Below are positions 62,001-64,000 of a DNA stretch of 64,000 nt, in pieces (the first letter of the stretch is position 1; the number at the start of each line of letters is the position of its first letter). The stretch spans positions 1 to 64,000 of the forward strand of contig CAKZRU010000111.1 in the NCBI GenBank assembly GCA_937146725.1. The letters run 5' to 3'. This DNA comes from an uncultured Myxococcales bacterium (lineage in GTDB: Bacteria; Myxococcota_A; Bradymonadia; UBA7976; VGTA01). Made by a program: the position numbers and the translations under genes. Under the pieces are notes generated by a model. It made no database searches and was not told the origin of the DNA. It saw only the letters and a list, made by a program, of their open reading frames with translations.

Positions 62001-63746
62001 TTAAGATGGAGCCCGCCACAATAAGTTTTTAACTCCCAAAACTTCATCGCTTGGAAAGTCTAAGCCGGGTGCGCAGACCCTTTCAAGGGAATACCCTTCT
62101 TGCTTTGGCAAAGCCTGCCCTAAAAGCTTAACAAACTTATGAGGTGTGAGCTTACGATGATTGGTGCAAGTCAATAGATAACCACCGGGTGCTAATAAGG
62201 GTAAGGCAAGCTGAACGAGTTCTGGATAATCCTTAGCCGCTGACCAACGTTTTTTCTTTTTGCCCACACTGGTGCTTGGCGGATCTAAAATGATGAGATC
62301 AAACTTTTCTCCACGCTTATTTAAGCGTCTGAGCCAATCAAAAACATCACCAACTAAGCAACGATGTCCCTTAGGGTTAATCCCATTTAACTCTAGCTGT
62401 TTGGGCACTCGATCTAACCATTTAGCCGATAAGTCCACACTAACAGTTTCTGCGCCTGCTAATGCTGCTGCAATGGAAAAGCCACCGGCGTGAGCGAAGG
62501 TATTAAGCACTCTACCCCAAGGCTTTTGAGAGCGAGCTAGCCAAGCTCTTTGTGGTCTTTGGTCAAGAAATAGTCCAGTTGATAATTGATCACCTAACTC
62601 AACAGCATATTGTACACCTGCTTCATACACTAAAAGAGGGTTAGGCGCCTCACTGCCTTGCCAAAGTTGAGGCACTTGCTGTTGGCCACTTGATCTATCT
62701 ATTAAAGCTTCTAGACGATATATTCCTTGACTCTGTAACTGTGGGATATGGCCTTGAGGTGAGAATTGATCATGTATAATCCATTGCCAATCACCATAAC
62801 GATCTACTCGCCATCCTTTGAATCCTTCGGCATCTCCATTGAATAAGCGATAGCAGGTTGTTTCTTCCGGCTTAAATAAGGCTTCTCGAGATGTTAACAC
62901 CGCTTGAACATAGTCCTCTTGTGAATCATAGGGTAGATAGCGAGCAAAGTCTGCTGGTGCTTCAGCCCTAAATACCTCATCTCCAATCGTTAAGCTTTGA
63001 GCATGCAGTAAGGCTCTTGGGGCTCTCAAATCAAAAGGGCTTCCATAGCGTCCATCCCCTCTGATAGGTGTGCCCATACTTGCACAATGCGCCCTGATCT
63101 GGTGAGTCCGTCCGGTGAGTGGAACGAGTTCAAGTAGCGACCAGTTTTTTCCCCGATGCTGGCATTGGTAAAGCGTGTGTGCCTCACGATGAGGCGCTTC
63201 AGGAACCGGCTCTTTAATTTCACCTTTTGCTTGAGTGGGAAAGCCCTCAACAACGGCTAAATAATGTTTAGCTTTACTTTGCTTGATTGAACGTTCAATC
63301 AGCTTTGCTCCATTAGAGTCAGAGCTGACTGCGATCAACCCCGACGTACTCACATCTAAGCGCTGGTGCACACCAAGTTTAACTTGTAAAAGTTTTTGAG
63401 CCCAATCAATTAGGTTGGGCCTCACATCACCGGTGTTTCTTCCATCGCTATGAGTGAGCCATCCCGCCGGTTTATATAGAATAAACCAACCCGATCGGCG
63501 AGCCAAAACTTTGGGCTCATCATAATCCAAAGTGGTATATGGTGGATCAAACCTTTGAGGGCGAAAGAGTGGTAAGGAATGGACTTTGTTTAAGGGGTGT
63601 TTTGGTCGATGAGTCGCTTTATGGGCTTGTTGTACACCATGACTCTGCTTTACATCTTGCTTAGAGGCCCGTTTGTTTTTCGGGTGAGAGCCTACACGCT
63701 TATGATTGGATTTAGCTGGTTTCTCTTGAGAGCGACGTGATTTCAT
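62001..63746 (-). CDS. Fused RluA-type pseudouridine synthase and RlmI-like methyltransferase
   Basis: 581 residues. A basic Lys/Arg/His-rich N-terminus (~50), then the RluA domain: WFILYKPAGWLTH, the active Asp in VHQRLDVSTSGLIAV, and LVPLTGRTHQIRAHCASMG. From ~330 a PUA-like or RlmI-type linker region (LLVYEAGVQYAVELGDQLST, GLFLDQRPQRAWL) leads to a class I SAM methyltransferase: VLNTFAHAGGFSIAAALAGA, SVDLSAKWLDRVPKQLELNG, FDLIILDPPS, LTCTNHRKL, as in RlmI/RlmK 23S rRNA methyltransferases. One chain could thus modify rRNA twice. The usual HRLD is QRLD. TGAGG precedes the ATG. Convergent with the CX4CH lipoprotein. Confidence 0.88.
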   Translation of the reverse strand: MKSRRSQEKPAKSNHKRVGSHPKNKRASKQDVKQSHGVQQAHKATHRPKHPLNKVHSLPLFRPQRFDPPYTTLDYDEPKVLARRSGWFILYKPAGWLTHSDGRNTGDVRPNLIDWAQKLLQVKLGVHQRLDVSTSGLIAVSSDSNGAKLIERSIKQSKAKHYLAVVEGFPTQAKGEIKEPVPEAPHREAHTLYQCQHRGKNWSLLELVPLTGRTHQIRAHCASMGTPIRGDGRYGSPFDLRAPRALLHAQSLTIGDEVFRAEAPADFARYLPYDSQEDYVQAVLTSREALFKPEETTCYRLFNGDAEGFKGWRVDRYGDWQWIIHDQFSPQGHIPQLQSQGIYRLEALIDRSSGQQQVPQLWQGSEAPNPLLVYEAGVQYAVELGDQLSTGLFLDQRPQRAWLARSQKPWGRVLNTFAHAGGFSIAAALAGAETVSVDLSAKWLDRVPKQLELNGINPKGHRCLVGDVFDWLRRLNKRGEKFDLIILDPPSTSVGKKKKRWSAAKDYPELVQLALPLLAPGGYLLTCTNHRKLTPHKFVKLLGQALPKQEGYSLERVCAPGLDFPSDEVLGVKNLLWRAPS

Positions 63747-63902
63747 TGCTAAGGCCTCATAGAATTGATTTTACTAAAGTTTTTGGATTTAAAGACGTTT
63801 ATGCTATGTGTTAATGGTGACTATTAAAGTCAACATTTACAAAGATCCTATTTATTTTGAGACCGGTAATTGAATACCCAACCATAAGAATGGAGGTGAG
63901 TC

Positions 63903-64000
63903 ATGGATTCGACTCAGCGTATCTCAGAACGAGGCAGGCCTGTCTACCTCACATCAAAACAGCCAAAAGTCAACCAAACCACAGAAGCGATTGTTAGCGT
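63903..64000 (+). CDS. 5' end of an unidentified gene, runs off the window
   Basis: ATG at 63903 with a strong GGAGG 8 bases upstream opens an uninterrupted frame (MDSTQRISERGRPVYL, then TSKQPKVNQTTEAI) to the window end. Too short to identify. Divergent from the fused synthase-methyltransferase gene. Confidence 0.6.
   Translation, partial: MDSTQRISERGRPVYLTSKQPKVNQTTEAIVS

Overview
The first ~0.9 kb does not belong with the rest. Positions 1 to about 905-945 are GC-rich and eukaryote-like: two convergent gene ends, one resembling ORC2, with three in-frame TAG codons and TGA as the only stop, as expected of a ciliate-type code. This block is joined in mid-gene to a bacterial purine nucleoside phosphorylase. 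An assembly or library chimera from a mixed sample is the simplest explanation.

The remaining ~63 kb is one continuous, fairly AT-rich bacterial chromosome segment from a Gram-negative with type II secretion, type IV pili, lipoproteins and an outer-membrane beta-barrel. The operon order gspCDEFGHIJKLMN, the cluster pilB-T-C-S, CX4CH and CXXCH heme lipoproteins with G-E-x-x-A repeat linkers, and a DxDxDG-Cys motif protein all point to Myxococcota / former Deltaproteobacteria, perhaps a Bradymonadales relative. This placement is inference from gene style. I see no rRNA, tRNA, CRISPR or insertion sequence.

Layout: 0.9-5.7 kb holds truncated PNP, fabI, a GH5-fold lipoprotein whose active site is eroded, and cysM. 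5.7-18.5 kb holds accessory and unknown genes (DUF3800-helical protein, YkvA, amidotransferase, two large unknown proteins, SDR, DUF2058-like, UbiA-family prenyltransferase, CASTOR/POLLUX-like channel protein). 18.6-33.8 kb is a complete type II secretion operon, followed upstream by an NtrC-type sigma-54 activator. 35.7-44.7 kb is L31, an MTAP/PNP-like phosphorylase, an ADP/ATP-translocase-like carrier, Lon, a cation exporter and LipA. 44.7-54.5 kb is the type IV pilus cluster (pilS, pilC, pilT, pilB), aroE, ribF, a small outer-membrane protein and pilA. 54.8-62 kb holds a degenerate RadC plus DUF3006 pair, lgt, a multiheme cytochrome lipoprotein and a CX4CH lipoprotein. The window closes with a fused pseudouridine synthase-methyltransferase.

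The most interesting signal is regulatory. Good sigma-54 promoter matches (GG-N10-GC) stand before gspC, the RadC-like operon and the multiheme cytochrome, with a weaker one before pilA. Before gspC and the RadC-like gene there are GACA-N3-TGTC palindromes centred about 150 bp upstream of the -24 element, and a degenerate copy lies at the same distance before the cytochrome. The only NtrC-family activator in the window sits directly upstream of gspC, while pilBTCS ends in a PilS kinase with no PilR. I infer a PilS/activator/sigma-54 regulon that joins secretion, a surface electron-transfer lipoprotein and a RadC/DUF3006 operon, possibly with pili.
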